Below are positions 25,134 through 35,317 of a stretch of DNA of 49,114 nt, piece by piece. The notes below the pieces were generated by a model, which ran no database searches, was not told where the DNA came from, and worked only from the letters and a program-made list of their open reading frames with translations. Source of the stretch: an uncultured Clostridium sp. (lineage in GTDB: Bacteria; Bacillota; Clostridia; TANB77; CAG-508). Within the stretch, counting starts at the first letter, position 1. Each line of letters opens with the position of its first letter. The position numbers and the translations under genes were made by a program. The stretch covers positions 1 through 49,114 of the forward strand of contig CANBES010000011.1 of the NCBI GenBank assembly GCA_947367845.1, given 5' to 3'.

Positions 25134-25814
25134 ATGAAAATTTTAGAATTTATTTTAAATAATGATAATTATTTGAAAGACATAATAACAAGAAGTACAT
25201 ACCATTCAAATGCTATTGAAGGAAGTACACTCACTTATGCTGAAACTTATGCTATTCTTTATAATGACAATAGCTTTAAAATAGAAGGAAAAGAACCTAG
25301 AGAAATATACGAAGCTATTAACCATAAAAAGGCATTAGAATTAGTTTTTAAGAATTTACAAAATAATGAAGGATTTGATGAAAGGTTCATTAAAAAATTA
25401 AATGAAACTATAAATAGAGATATTAAAGATACAGAAGGTTATAGAACTGTACAAGTATTTATTCAAGGTAGTGAACATATTCCACCTGAACCTGAGAAAG
25501 TACCAAATTTGATGATGTATTATATATACAATTATAATCATGATGAGCAAGATATATTTACTAAAATTGCTAGATATCATATTGAATTTGAAAGAATACA
25601 TCCTTTTGAAGATGGAAATGGAAGAACGGGTAGATTACTTATAAATTATGAATTGTTAAAAAATAGTCTGCCTCCTGTTGTTATAGCAAAAGAAGATAGA
25701 GTAAAGTATTTTGAATTTTTAAGAAATAATGATAGTAATGGCTTAGCTGAATGGTTGAAAGAATTATCTAAAAGAGAAGAAGAAAGAATGGAGAAATTTG
25801 GATATAAAGATTAG
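25134..25814 (+). CDS. Fic family protein (predicted AMPylator)
   Basis: 226 residues from the ATG at 25134, which has AAAGGGTG upstream; a longer frame begins inside tRNA-Pro and is rejected. The catalytic Fic loop is complete: IHPFEDGNGRTGRLL with His, Asp/Asn, Gly and both Arg. Near the N-terminus SNAIEG matches the self-inhibitory motif (S/T)xxxE(G/N) of Fic proteins that block their own active site. Members transfer AMP or other nucleotides to protein hydroxyls in the cytoplasm. No antitoxin gene is adjacent, which agrees with an internal inhibitory helix. The target is unknown. Confidence 0.9.
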   Translation: MKILEFILNNDNYLKDIITRSTYHSNAIEGSTLTYAETYAILYNDNSFKIEGKEPREIYEAINHKKALELVFKNLQNNEGFDERFIKKLNETINRDIKDTEGYRTVQVFIQGSEHIPPEPEKVPNLMMYYIYNYNHDEQDIFTKIARYHIEFERIHPFEDGNGRTGRLLINYELLKNSLPPVVIAKEDRVKYFEFLRNNDSNGLAEWLKELSKREEERMEKFGYKD

Positions 25815-25879
25815 AAAAGCTCAAAGTAGTACAAATTAAACAATTTTGAAATTTAAATTTGTCTTGTCTCGGCCATGTA

Positions 25880-25909
25880 AAAGAACTTATGGTTTTCCAT
25901 AAGTTCTTT
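25880..25909. terminator. Bidirectional intrinsic terminator
   Basis: AAAGAACTTATGG and CCATAAGTTCTTT form a perfect 13-bp stem with a TTTT loop. It lies between the convergent Fic gene and the hypothetical gene at 25916. Confidence 0.85.
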
Positions 25910-25915
25910 AAACAA

Positions 25916-26359
25916 TTATAAGTTATCTTTTCTAGCAACCACATACTCAGTAGAAATGCTATCCAAATGTTCATCAACAATATTAAACCCATTATAAATA
26001 AGGAAATCATACAGAACTTCCTCATCAGGAGCAGCAGCAAACTTCAAATGAAGAGGTTTAGACACTCCCGAATGAATAAGTGCATATTTTCGAAGGGTTT
26101 GGGCATCTGGTTCAAAATTCATCAAATATATCCGATAAATACTATCAACTATATAGTGATACCAATCAGACACCCTTTTAAGAAAACTTGTATTATAACT
26201 GCTGTTAAAAACAATCCTAAACTGATCTTTTCCCTTCAAAATACATTGGAAAACATATGCACGATAACACTTTAAACACAATTTTTCAGTTTCAAAATTG
26301 TATCTAAAAATCTTCCGAGAAGATCTAAGTTTACGTGCAATTGCTAATTTTTCTTTCAT
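25916..26359 (-). CDS. Hypothetical protein with foreign codon usage (two in-frame CGG)
   Basis: 147 residues from the ATG at 26359, which has GGAGG 6 nt upstream. I recognise no domain. The protein is basic at the N-terminus (MKEKLAIARKLRSSRK) with a CLKCYR motif at 28-33 and no signal peptide or membrane helix. Codon use differs from its neighbours: Arg is spread over CGT, CGG, CGA, AGA and AGG, with more AAG, CTT and TCT. Arg15 and Arg76 are CGG in frame. Shifting +1 at the first CGG leads to a stop within about 15 codons, so here CGG must be read as a sense codon if the protein is made. Probably acquired by transfer. It lies beside the C1 peptidase gene. Confidence 0.6.
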   Translation of the reverse strand: MKEKLAIARKLRSSRKIFRYNFETEKLCLKCYRAYVFQCILKGKDQFRIVFNSSYNTSFLKRVSDWYHYIVDSIYRIYLMNFEPDAQTLRKYALIHSGVSKPLHLKFAAAPDEEVLYDFLIYNGFNIVDEHLDSISTEYVVARKDNL

Positions 26360-26566
26360 ACAATACCTCCATGGTTTGTCTTTTAGCACGTTTTAACGAA
26401 ATTCAACAAAGATTTGAACAAGATTACTTATAAAAATCCCTCCTTTTTGACAATCATCAATAAATAGGTTATCCAAATGGATAATACAAAACCAATTAGC
26501 ACGTTGGCTACAATTATGTTAATAATATATCATAGTTCTACAAAAAAAGCAAATTCTAGTCTAAAA

Positions 26567-29500
26567 CTATTTAACATATTTACTTAAATGCTTATACCTA
26601 ACAAAGCCCAAAGCTCCGAAAATCAAAACAATCAAAGCTAAAACTAAAACAGTTTTAAAACCAGCAAAAGGTAACTTACCATGTGCCAAAGTATCATCAA
26701 CATCTTTATTAGAAGAACCGGTATTACCTTGAACATCATCCTTCTTAGCATCATCTACAAAAGTCTCAACCTTATCTTTATAAACAACACTCATAGCCTT
26801 AGAAGAAAACACACTCTGTTCAGAACCTTTTGTAGCAACTTCTTTTACATAAAGATATAAAACATTATTATTAGCGATATCACTGTAATTGGCAAGTTTC
26901 CTTGAATCAATTACAAACTGAATAGAATTATTAGAAGTTTGCTTCTCAGAAATTTTAACCCAATTAGAAATATCTTTTTCATCCTTATTTGAAGATAAAT
27001 AGTAATAATATTCAACGTTATCAGTAGTTTTTACAATACCAGTAACATCAATGTTAATTAAAGCATGATCTTTTTTATCATCACTAGTATAGTAATAAGC
27101 CTGAACTTTTTTTACATTACAAGTCGCATTATCAAAATTAGAATTCTTAGCTAATTCAACAACTGAAATAGGCTGACTAGCTGTTTTTTCTTCATATTTA
27201 ATAGTTACAGAAGTTTGGCCTAGGCTTAAATTTGTACCGTTTTCAACAGTATAATTTATTATTTCTTGGGTTGAATTATCTTGATATGTTCCTGTAACAA
27301 CCATACCAGTCTTATCAAAATTTTCGCCAACTCCATATTTTATCTTTTTAGGAGCAGTAGTTATACTAATTCCAACCAAAGGATTAGGAATGACAGTTAT
27401 AGATTGACTTACAGTTTTTTCTCCATAAGAAATTTTTATTTCTGTTTGAGTTGTTTTTAAGTTATTTCCATTTTCTACTTTATAATCTGTTATAGTTTTT
27501 TTAGTACCATCTTTAAATGTCGCTTCTACAACCATTCCAGATTTGTCAAAATTTTGACCTTCTTTATATTGCGTTTTTGTTGGTGGTGTTTTAATTTTTA
27601 AATCTGTTACAGTATTTTTTTCAACGGTTATTGGTTGAGTAACATTCTTGTCTTCGTAAGTTATTGTTACACTAGTTTGACCAGCTTTTAAATTTGTTCC
27701 ATTTGTAATAGTATAGCTTGAAGAATCTAATATAGCTGTTGGCTTAGTTTTACTATTGTAATTTGCTTTTATAACCATACCAGTCTTATCAAAGTTTTCT
27801 CCTTCAAAATATGATGTTTTGGCAGGTGGTGTTGTAATTTCAATGCTTTTTAAAGATTCGTCTATTAACTCTGTTGTTGTAAATGCTTTTATAGTACTAT
27901 CACAATTTGATAATAATGCGCTAGTTTCTGAAATTTTTCCTAGATCAAGCCATTCACAGTTTTCTAAATTGTTTCCAGCAGCCACAAAGCACTTTCCATT
28001 TTCAACTGTTACATTAGAATATGGACTACCAATGCCGAATGGTGTTTTTGGCTTCTACATAAATAGGAGTTGAAGTCAATAGACTTTGAATTTCTACAAC
28101 AACGGCAAACGAATTTGCTGTTATTTCAACAGGTTTAGAAAATTCTAATGAATGATATCCTGCTGAAGTAAGCATTCCAGTCTCACCAGATTTTAGTGGT
28201 ACTAGTTGTAAATCAGACTTAGATTTACTTGTACCATTAGGGTTTACATATACTTTGCAAATACATGCAGAAGGTACTGATAAAGAAACATGAGTTAAAT
28301 ATTCAGAATCAGTAGTTTTCTTATCAAATAAATTACATAGCATTATACTTGGGCTGGCTATGTTCAGTGCACTACAAAAACCAAGCTCATCATAATAATA
28401 ATTATTATCATAATTAACAGTATCAGTTGCTTTTACTACACCACATAAGTTTTTGGAAATATTAACATCTTCATAAGATACATAAATAAATCCATTATCT
28501 CCATAATTTTGATATACTATATCATTTTCAATTGAATAATTATATACTTTAGAAGCATAATTTATAAATTCATCTGAAAGGTCATCAGGAGAATTCCAGC
28601 CATTTTGAATACATTCTTCTCGAGTTTCAGCAAAAAGTTCTTCTCTAAATTGTTGTATTGTCATTTTTTCAATTCTTTTTCCCCAAGAGTTCCTTACAAT
28701 CCAAGCACCGTTTGATGTAGGTTTGCCATTTTCATTAAAGTTATCAACACTATAATTATCATCCCATCCAACAATAGAAACAGCATGATTATCAGGATGT
28801 TCAGATGAATTGCCGCAAAATAGGGCTCCAGTAACAAAGTTAAAACAATCACCATAAATGTTAGCACCATGTAATCCAGCAGAAACAGAACCATAATTCT
28901 GAATATGTTGTTTAATTTGATTTACGATTATGTCTTTAACTTCAGTTGCTTCGGTATTATAATCAGGATACATAGCAAAATCATATAATTGACTAGAAAC
29001 AGTCTTATTTTGAATTTGGCTAATATCTATAAGTTTCTCATTATTTTCAAATGGCATTTCTGATTCCGGTATTGCGCCATATCCATTAGCAAGATAAGTC
29101 TCGGCCATAAGATAAGTACCGCCACTACCAACTTCCCTGTTAAAGCCTTTTGGATTTTCCACATTATCTTTAAAATATCTATTTGTAGAATATTCCATAT
29201 GTCTTTCTGAAAAGTCATATATTTTTGATAGATTTGTACCTTTTTTATAATTAGATAATGCTAGGTTTGTTTCTAATGAAGACAAACTAGCAAAAGCCCA
29301 ACATGAATTTGTCTGCATTTGATTACGTATAGCTAAATTTGCAGGTATAATATCTCTTAAATCATATTTTGGGCTAATATTAGACCTTAACATTTTTGCC
29401 TTATAAAATGGATTAGTGTATTCTGGTTTAGAGAATGGCACATCATACATTCTAGGCATTATAACATTTTTCTTTTCTTCATCAGATAATTCTAGCCACT

Positions 29501-29636
29501 TTTTAAAATCATCTGAATATTCTGCTGGCTCAAATAAATTTGCAGAGTTGTTTGCAAATACTTTTTTTGTTGTCAAAAACATTATTAAAAGAATTAATAA
29601 TATAAGGACAACCATAATTTTCTTTAGTTTTTTCAT
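26567..29636 (-). CDS. C1 (papain-like) surface peptidase with Ig-like repeats and membrane anchor, +1 frameshift at CGG (28037)
   Basis: Reconstructed protein of 1022 residues. Signal/anchor helix (about 5-28); C1 peptidase with Cys112 (TNSCWAF), His284 (DNHAVSIVGW) and Asn316 (RNSWGK); a lectin-like domain typical of bacterial C1 surface proteases (about 370-575); three Big_3-type Ig-like repeats, each with a block like GENFDKTGMVV; a Ser/Asp linker; LPFAG and a C-terminal helix with a basic tail (RYKHLSKYVK), a sortase-like or membrane anchor. Frame 0 ends ACC ATT CGG CAT TGG TAG at 28026. Dropping the C at 28037 gives NTI-GIGSPYSNVTVENGKC and joins the downstream frame without loss. Frame 0 would release an unanchored protease; the shifted form is anchored. 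Confidence 0.85.
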
Positions 29637-29782
29637 AAAAATCCCCTTTCTTTTTTTGTATATAAAAGTACTTTTTTCAAGCTTTTAAATATAAAAATGC
29701 ACTTTTTCAACATTATTGTATACATATTTCTTGGAAATGTAAACAAGTTATACGCAGTAAAATATTTTAAAAATTGAACAAC

Positions 29783-29812
29783 AAAAAAGAGACTTAATTC
29801 AGTCTCTTTTTT
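29783..29812 (-). terminator. Intrinsic terminator
   Basis: AAAAAAGAGACT and AGTCTCTTTTTT form a 12-bp stem around TAATTC. On the minus strand it overlaps the last codons of the gene at 29799-30320. Confidence 0.75.
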
Positions 29813-30320
29813 GCTCACGATTGGGATTCACAAAAACATTTTTATCTTGCAACATCTTTACTACCTGTGTAGAAAGAAGGCTCTTATCAACGCTGTGATA
29901 AACAATTCGTTTTAACAAATTACTATCACTTGCAATACACATTTTCTTTGAGTATTGAGACATTGACAAATCACTCTTTGCAAATTCAGTAGCAATTTTC
30001 ATGCATTGTTTGTTAGAAGGAAGATAAATCCTCCGTTTTTGCTTCAAATGTCTGTAATGGTTCAAAGAACGAATAGAGCCAGAAACACCAGCATGACCAG
30101 CGGAATTTCCGCTAGCTTTCCGTTCCATAAAGTCGACAGTCTTCAAATCAACAATACTTTCCACAACAGCTTTCTCCAAAAGAGTATAAAAAGTCTTTTC
30201 ACTAATTTTATATTCTCTTGCAAAATACTCAGCAGAATAGTCAAGCGCAGTTGAAGCATATTGCTCAGCAATACGTTTTATCTGAATCCGAGAAAAATCA
30301 CGTGCAGTCTTCTTAGTCAT
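29799..30320 (-). CDS. Hypothetical HTH-like protein with foreign codon usage (three in-frame CGG)
   Basis: 173 residues, start ATG with AAAGGAGAG upstream. Residues about 29-52 (AEYFAREYKISEKTFYTLLE) read like a helix-turn-helix, and the protein is basic, so DNA binding is possible. I do not recognise the family. Codon use is unlike its neighbours: CGT and CGG for Arg, AAG for Lys, TTG and CTT for Leu. Arg11, Arg67 and Arg96 are CGG in frame. With 25916-26359 it brackets the C1 peptidase gene and shares its composition, which suggests a common foreign source. If CGG causes frameshifting here, this gene cannot be translated in full. Confidence 0.6.
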   Translation of the reverse strand: MTKKTARDFSRIQIKRIAEQYASTALDYSAEYFAREYKISEKTFYTLLEKAVVESIVDLKTVDFMERKASGNSAGHAGVSGSIRSLNHYRHLKQKRRIYLPSNKQCMKIATEFAKSDLSMSQYSKKMCIASDSNLLKRIVYHSVDKSLLSTQVVKMLQDKNVFVNPNREQKRD

Positions 30321-30552
30321 AAAGTACTCTCCTTTCGCATCCGTGAAAAAACTTAAAAAGTTTCATATATCAATTATACACTGGATTTAACATAATGTCA
30401 AATAGAAAGAGCAAAAAAGAACTAGATTCTATAAAACGAAGAAATCTAGTTCAATAAACAAAAAATAAACATATAAATATATGATTATTATAAAAGAATT
30501 GTAGCAAAAAAAGTCCTTTAAGTCAACAAAAATAGACAAAAAATTTTGAAAA

Positions 30553-30584
30553 CGATGTTTTTTTCCTCCGTCCCCAAAAACATC
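30553..30584 (+). repeat. REP-like hairpin (GATGTTTTT stem type)
   Basis: CGATGTTTTTTT, core CCTCCGTCCCC and arm AAAAACATC. It lies 5 nt beyond the stop codon of the FAD/Rieske gene, again hugging a gene end. Confidence 0.85.
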
Positions 30585-30589
30585 AGAAC

Positions 30590-32102
30590 TCAATCTACAT
30601 TATAAGTTTCCAAATCCTTAATAGCTGGGTCATATAAATTCTTACCAGAAAAATCAAAACGAGAACCATGACAAGGACAATCCCAAGTCTTATCAACATC
30701 ATTCCAAGAAAGTTGACAACCAAGATGAGTACAAACAGGCTTAACCGCAAATATTTTACCATTAGGGTCTTTATAAATGCCAACCTTCTGATTATTAATC
30801 TCAATAATACTTCCAGAGTTATTAGCAATTTCATCGAAATTCATTTGAGCAGGACGAAACTTATCAAAAAGCAAAGAATTTGCAGACTGTACCAAAATGT
30901 TTTTAAACTCATCTCTATTTTTAAAAGCAGATAGGCGAGAGGGGTTAAACAAATAAGCATATTTATTCTCTTTCTCCAAAATTTCATCTACAACAATATT
31001 GGCAGCAACATTTGACAAAGTCATACCCCATTTCTTAAAACCAGTACCTACAAAAACGTGTGGCATAAGTGAAGAATAGTGGCCAACATAGGGAATTTTA
31101 TCTAAAGAAATACAATCCCTCGTATCCCAACGAAACAGGACTTCGCAATCAGGAAAATATTTTTTTGCAACAGCTTCTAAAGCACCATAAGTATATTCAT
31201 AAGAAGGAGGTTCGCCAGTTTTGTGTTCTCCACCACCAATTAAAAGCAATTCTTTACCTTCGTAATTTGCAGTTCTAAAAGAAAAAACAGGGTCAGAAGC
31301 AGAAATATACATACCATTAAATAAAGTTTTTTTGGGGTCTATGGCAATTAAGTAAGAACTAGACTGATACATTTTAGTAAAATAAAATCCAGGAAAATTA
31401 ATAAAAGGATAATGAGTTGCAACTATTACATATTTAGACCTTACGGTGAAGTCATTACAAAAAGTAGTATAGTCATCATCAATTTTTTGCACATCAAAAG
31501 CAGTAGTGCCGGGTAAAAATATTGCCGCCTTTTGAAATAATTGATTTACATAGTCCGTTCAAATATTTAATAGAATTAAACTGAGCCTGATTTTTGAAGC
31601 AAAGAGCTCCTTTAACATTAAAAGGTAATCCAGTCTTAGTAACAAAATCGCAATTAAAACTAAGTTTATCAAGAGCTTTTTTCTCTAACTTTAAAGCATC
31701 ATATTCTTTTTCGGTAGTAGCATAAACATAATTGTTTTGATATTTAAAATCACATTTAATATTTTCAGTATCTATAATGTCTTTTATATTTTTAATAGCG
31801 TTTTCATTAGCATTCAAATAATCATTTGCAAATTTCTCATCATAAGAATCAGTCAAATATTTGTAAAATAATCCATGTTGACTTGTAATTTTTCCAGTAG
31901 TATGACCAGTTGTCTTACTTCCAACAAAATCCTTTTCTACAACAGTGACTTTAAAACCTAAATTAGTTAAGTAATAAGCACAAGTGATACCGAAAATGCC
32001 AGCACCAATAATACATACATCAGTTTCAATATCACCTTTATTCTCAAATTTATTTTCAAAAATATTCTGATTTACTAACCATAAAGAATTCATAACAATC
32101 AT
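30590..32102 (-). CDS. FAD-dependent oxidoreductase with C-terminal Rieske domain, +1 frameshift at CGG (31511)
   Basis: Reconstructed protein of about 500 residues, close to the length of B. subtilis YhfW, which has the same architecture. The N-terminus has the FAD motif IIGAGIFGITCAYYL and VVEKD; the DAO fold continues to about residue 430; the end is a Rieske [2Fe-2S] domain with CTHLGC and CPCHGS. Frame 0 stops after ATT TTT ACC CGG CAC at about 31494. Skipping the C at 31511 gives IFT-GTTAFDVQKIDDD in the frame that carries the rest of the enzyme. Two ATGs are possible; 32093 has AAGGA at 9 nt and is preferred over 32102. The substrate is unknown. Without the shift only half a flavin domain would be made. 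Confidence 0.86.
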
Positions 32103-32111
32103 TCCTTTCTA

Positions 32112-32165
32112 TGTGTCGTGTCCAAAATGAAACGTCCCCAATGAGACAAAATGTCCATTTTGGGA
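32112..32165 (+). repeat. Degenerate REP-like inverted repeat
   Basis: TCCAAAATG (32121-32129) and CATTTTGGG (32156-32164) are inverted arms. Between them is ACGTCCCCAATG, which carries the family core. It lies in the divergent promoter region between the FAD/Rieske gene and the M18 peptidase. Confidence 0.5.
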
Positions 32166-32270
32166 TATATCTTAAAATTAGTATAACCAAATTTTTGGAA
32201 TAAATTATAAAAATAGTGGAAAAATAATTTAGATAGTGATATACTACAAAAAAACACGAAGGAGGATTTT

Positions 32271-33668
32271 ATGGAAGAAAATTTGAAAGAAAGACTATTT
32301 AAACCAACAAAAGCTGGTTGGGAAAAAGCGAATGAAAGAGAAAGAGAAGCAATTTTTAATTTATCAAAAAAATATATGAACTTTTTAAATGTAGCAAAAA
32401 CAGAAAGAGAGTTTATAAAACAAGCTAGAAAAATGGCTGATGAGAATGGATACAGAGATATCATAGAGTTTGAAAATTTAAAACCAGGAGATAAGGTATA
32501 CTTTGTAAATAGAGAAAAAAGCATGTATCTAGCAATAATTGGAGAAAAACCAATAGAAGATGGACTACATATAATAGGTTCACATGTAGATTCACCAAGA
32601 TTAGACTTAAAACCAAACCCATTATATGAAGATACAGGATTAGCATATTTCAAAACACATTATTATGGTGGAATAAAAAAATATCAATGGACAACAATAC
32701 CGCTTAGTATGCATGGTGTTATTGTAAAAACAAATGGTGAGAAAGTAGAGATAAATATAGGGGAAGATGAAAATGACCCAATATTCACAATAACAGATTT
32801 ATTGCCACATTTAGCACAGGAACAAATGGAAAAAAAGCTAAAAAACGGAGTAGAAGGAGAAAACTTAAACCTATTAATAGGAAGTATTCCATATGAAGAT
32901 GAAAGAGTTTCAGAAAAGGTAAAATTAAATATATTAAATATATTAAACCAAAAATATGGAATAACAGAAGTTGATTTTACAAGTTCAGAAATTGAATTAG
33001 TACCAGAATTTAAAGCGAGAAGTTTAGGTTTTGATGGAAGCATGGTTGCAGCATATGGTCAAGATGATAAAGTATGTGCATATACATCACTACACGCAAT
33101 GATGGAATTAGAAAATGTAAAAAATACAGCAGTGTGTATATTATCTGACAAAGAAGAAATAGGAAGTATGGGAAATACAGGAATGGAATCACATATGTTT
33201 GATTTCTTCATATCAGAGATTTTAAATAAATTAGGAGTAAATAGACCAAATTTATTAGATAGAGTTTTCTGTTTTTCAAAAATGCTATCATCAGATGTTG
33301 ATGCAGGATTTGACCCACTTTATGCATCTGTATCAGACAAGTACAATGCAGGATTTATAGGAAAAGGTATAAGCCTTAACAAATATACAGGCTCAAGGGG
33401 AAAATCAGAGGCATCAGACGCAAATGCAGAATATGTAGCTTGGGTAAGAAATGTGTTAGAAAAAAACGGTATTGATTATCAAGTGGTAGAACTTGGAAAA
33501 GTTGACGTTGGTGGTGGCGGAACAATTGCTTACATCATAGCTAACAAGGGAGCAGATGTAATTGATTGTGGTGTACCAGTACTTTCAATGCATGCTCCAT
33601 ATGAAGTTACAAGTAAATATGATGTTTATTCTGCGTATAAAGCATATAAAGCATTTTGGCAAGAATAA
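32271..33668 (+). CDS. M18 family aminopeptidase
   Basis: 465 residues, start ATG with GAAGGAGG at good spacing. The M18 pattern is clear: IGSHVDSPRLDLKPNPLYED with the first zinc His and the catalytic Asp, KTHYYGGIKKYQW, GFDGSMVAAYGQDDKVCAYTSL with the bridging Asp, LSDKEEIGSMGNTGMESH with the catalytic and zinc-binding Glu residues, and SMHAPYEVTSKYD with the last zinc His. The enzyme is a cytoplasmic dodecameric metallo-aminopeptidase that removes N-terminal residues from peptides. It is monocistronic; TATACT at 32240 is a possible -10 box. It is followed by a terminator shared with the XRE gene. Confidence 0.93.
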   Translation: MEENLKERLFKPTKAGWEKANEREREAIFNLSKKYMNFLNVAKTEREFIKQARKMADENGYRDIIEFENLKPGDKVYFVNREKSMYLAIIGEKPIEDGLHIIGSHVDSPRLDLKPNPLYEDTGLAYFKTHYYGGIKKYQWTTIPLSMHGVIVKTNGEKVEINIGEDENDPIFTITDLLPHLAQEQMEKKLKNGVEGENLNLLIGSIPYEDERVSEKVKLNILNILNQKYGITEVDFTSSEIELVPEFKARSLGFDGSMVAAYGQDDKVCAYTSLHAMMELENVKNTAVCILSDKEEIGSMGNTGMESHMFDFFISEILNKLGVNRPNLLDRVFCFSKMLSSDVDAGFDPLYASVSDKYNAGFIGKGISLNKYTGSRGKSEASDANAEYVAWVRNVLEKNGIDYQVVELGKVDVGGGGTIAYIIANKGADVIDCGVPVLSMHAPYEVTSKYDVYSAYKAYKAFWQE

Positions 33669-33676
33669 TATAAAAT

Positions 33677-33711
33677 AAAAACTGTAGTATAATTAGATAC
33701 TACAGTTTTTT
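33677..33711. terminator. Bidirectional intrinsic terminator
   Basis: AAAACTGTAGTAT and ATACTACAGTTTT form a perfect stem with loop AATTAG and a T tract, 8 nt after the aminopeptidase stop and just before the end of the XRE gene. Confidence 0.85.
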
Positions 33712-33714
33712 CGT

Positions 33715-34053
33715 TTAGAACTTTTCTACTAAATCTATAATAGAAGAAACAAGAAATTTCTTTTCTTCAGATAGATTATCAATTCTTTCTGATAGTTCAA
33801 CAGATTGTTTGATTGCAGAATTTGTAATGAATTCTTTATATAATGTATTAGGACTAATTCCAAGGATATTCATATATTTAATTTGTGTTTGAGTTTTAAC
33901 ACCATTGTTACCATTTTCAATTCTTGAAATATATTTTAAAGAAATACCTAATTGCTCTGAAAGTTTTTCTTGTGTAAGTCCAGCTTTTATACGATAATCT
34001 CTTAATAATTTACCAAAGCTTTTATCAATATTTGATTTAGAAAGAGTACTCAT
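33715..34053 (-). CDS. XRE family transcriptional regulator
   Basis: 112 residues, start ATG with AAGGAGG upstream. An N-terminal HTH_3 domain (about 13-68) contains GKLLRDYRIKAGLTQEKLSEQLG and ISLKYISRIENG. A short helical C-terminus (about 75-112) probably serves for dimerisation. No adjacent gene is divergent or co-oriented in a way that names its target. Known members are phage-repressor-like or host regulators; which this is cannot be told. The gap 34054-34284 on its upstream side holds no other gene. Confidence 0.88.
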   Translation of the reverse strand: MSTLSKSNIDKSFGKLLRDYRIKAGLTQEKLSEQLGISLKYISRIENGNNGVKTQTQIKYMNILGISPNTLYKEFITNSAIKQSVELSERIDNLSEEKKFLVSSIIDLVEKF

Positions 34054-34246
34054 GTTTTACCTCCTTAATGTTTGTAAGTGTTAGTAATAGTATACCAATG
34101 GTAATCTTAATAATGAACACATTAATAATGTGAAAGCAGAACAACGAAAACCTTCATGTTTTCTCTTGAAACTATTGAAAATATGTAGATTTTAAAAATG
34201 GGAAATAAGAAATATAGTGCACTAATAGTTTGATTTGGATTAAAAA

Positions 34247-34281
34247 TAAAACCGCTATATCTATTGATATAACGGTTTTTA
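34247..34281 (-). terminator. Intrinsic terminator of tRNA-Arg(UCU)
   Basis: AAAACCG-TATATC and GATATA-CGGTTTT arms with one mismatch, A/T tracts at both ends, directly after the tRNA on the minus strand. Confidence 0.75.
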
Positions 34282-34284
34282 TTA

Positions 34285-34361
<77 letters not shown>

Positions 34362-34470
34362 ATAACTCTAAATGACAATAAATATAATATCACAAAAACA
34401 AGCAAGTGTCAATAAAAAAACAGCAAAAAATCAAAAAAATATCGAAAAAAATAATATGCAGTCCAATCAA

Positions 34471-35082
34471 TCAAAAAAATACACAAAAAAGCCCAACTAA
34501 ACCAAAAACAACAAAAATAACATTAGACAAAACCTCAACAAACTTAGGATTAAACCTATTACCCAAAAACCTACCAAAAAACAAAGCAATAGAATTGCTA
34601 CCAACCATACCACAAATAGAACCAGCAATCAAAGAAAGCTTAAACTCAGGATACTGTAAACCAAGCCCCAAAGAAGCCAAAAAAGTCTTATCACCAAACT
34701 CCCCAATAACAATATTAAAAGCAATCAAAAGAACGTAATTCAATTTTAAATTAGAAAGTTTCTGCAATAAAGAAAATTTAGAACCAGAAGAATTTTCTTT
34801 TTCTCTTTTAGGAATAAATCCCCAAATACCAAACAAAAGAAAAGACAAATAAGTCAAAATCTCAGCATAAAACTGGAAAGAAACATTTTCAAAAGAAGCA
34901 AGTTTACTACCAAACAAAATAGCTAAACCATGACTAAAAAAAGTACCAATAGCAACACCCAAAAGCACATTTTTAGCCCTAGACTTTGTAGAAAAAGACA
35001 AAACTAAAAGTTGAGTTTTATCACCTAATTCAGATAAAAAAACCATAAAAAAGCTAACCAAAAAAGGATAAACAAAAGCCAT
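34471..35082 (-). CDS. TMEM165/GDT1 family transporter (UPF0016)
   Basis: 203 residues from the ATG at 35082, which has GTGGAG about 6 nt upstream. A longer frame from TTG 35103 lacks a ribosome site. About six membrane helices are arranged as two homologous halves, each with the family signature ExGDKT: LSELGDKTQLL in the first and IGEFGDKTFLA in the second. The central loop is charged (PKREKENSS). Characterised members export Mn2+ (bacterial MntX/MneA type) or exchange Ca2+/Mn2+ for protons. Manganese export is the best guess. It lies alone, divergent from the Gld-type operon. Confidence 0.9.
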   Translation of the reverse strand: MAFVYPFLVSFFMVFLSELGDKTQLLVLSFSTKSRAKNVLLGVAIGTFFSHGLAILFGSKLASFENVSFQFYAEILTYLSFLLFGIWGFIPKREKENSSGSKFSLLQKLSNLKLNYVLLIAFNIVIGEFGDKTFLASLGLGLQYPEFKLSLIAGSICGMVGSNSIALFFGRFLGNRFNPKFVEVLSNVIFVVFGLVGLFCVFF

Positions 35083-35144
35083 AAATCTCCACACTTCTTT
35101 CAAAATAATAAGTATTAAAAAGTATTCGGAAAATCAAAAAAATA

Positions 35145-35205
35145 TGCCAAAAAGGACCGTCCCCGTTGGCAAAAAATATGCCAAAAAGGACCGTCCCCAA
35201 TGGCA
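35145..35205 (+). repeat. Tandem pair of REP-like hairpins (TGCCAA stem type)
   Basis: Two direct copies at 35145-35171 and 35179-35205. Each is TGCCAAAAAGGACCGTCCCC followed by GTTGGCA or AATGGCA. TGCCAA/TTGGCA closes the first stem and TGCCA/TGGCA the second. The CCGTCCCC core is shared with the other stem types. The pair lies in the divergent region before the ABC exporter operon. Confidence 0.85.
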
Positions 35206-35317
35206 GAGTTCCGTAAATAAATGTGAATTTTTTGTGAATTACTTTACATTGAAAAAATATAATGGTAAACTTGATAAGGATTTAAGCTAAGAGAAAATTG
35301 AAAAGGAGGAATTTTTT

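Noticed and set aside
23162..26389. Toxin-antitoxin pairing for the Fic gene
   Set aside because: No co-directional small partner; the inhibitory motif is in the Fic protein itself.
35145..35205. Tandem 34-nt repeats as a CRISPR array
   Set aside because: There are only two units with an almost identical short gap, no cas genes, and the units are REP family members.
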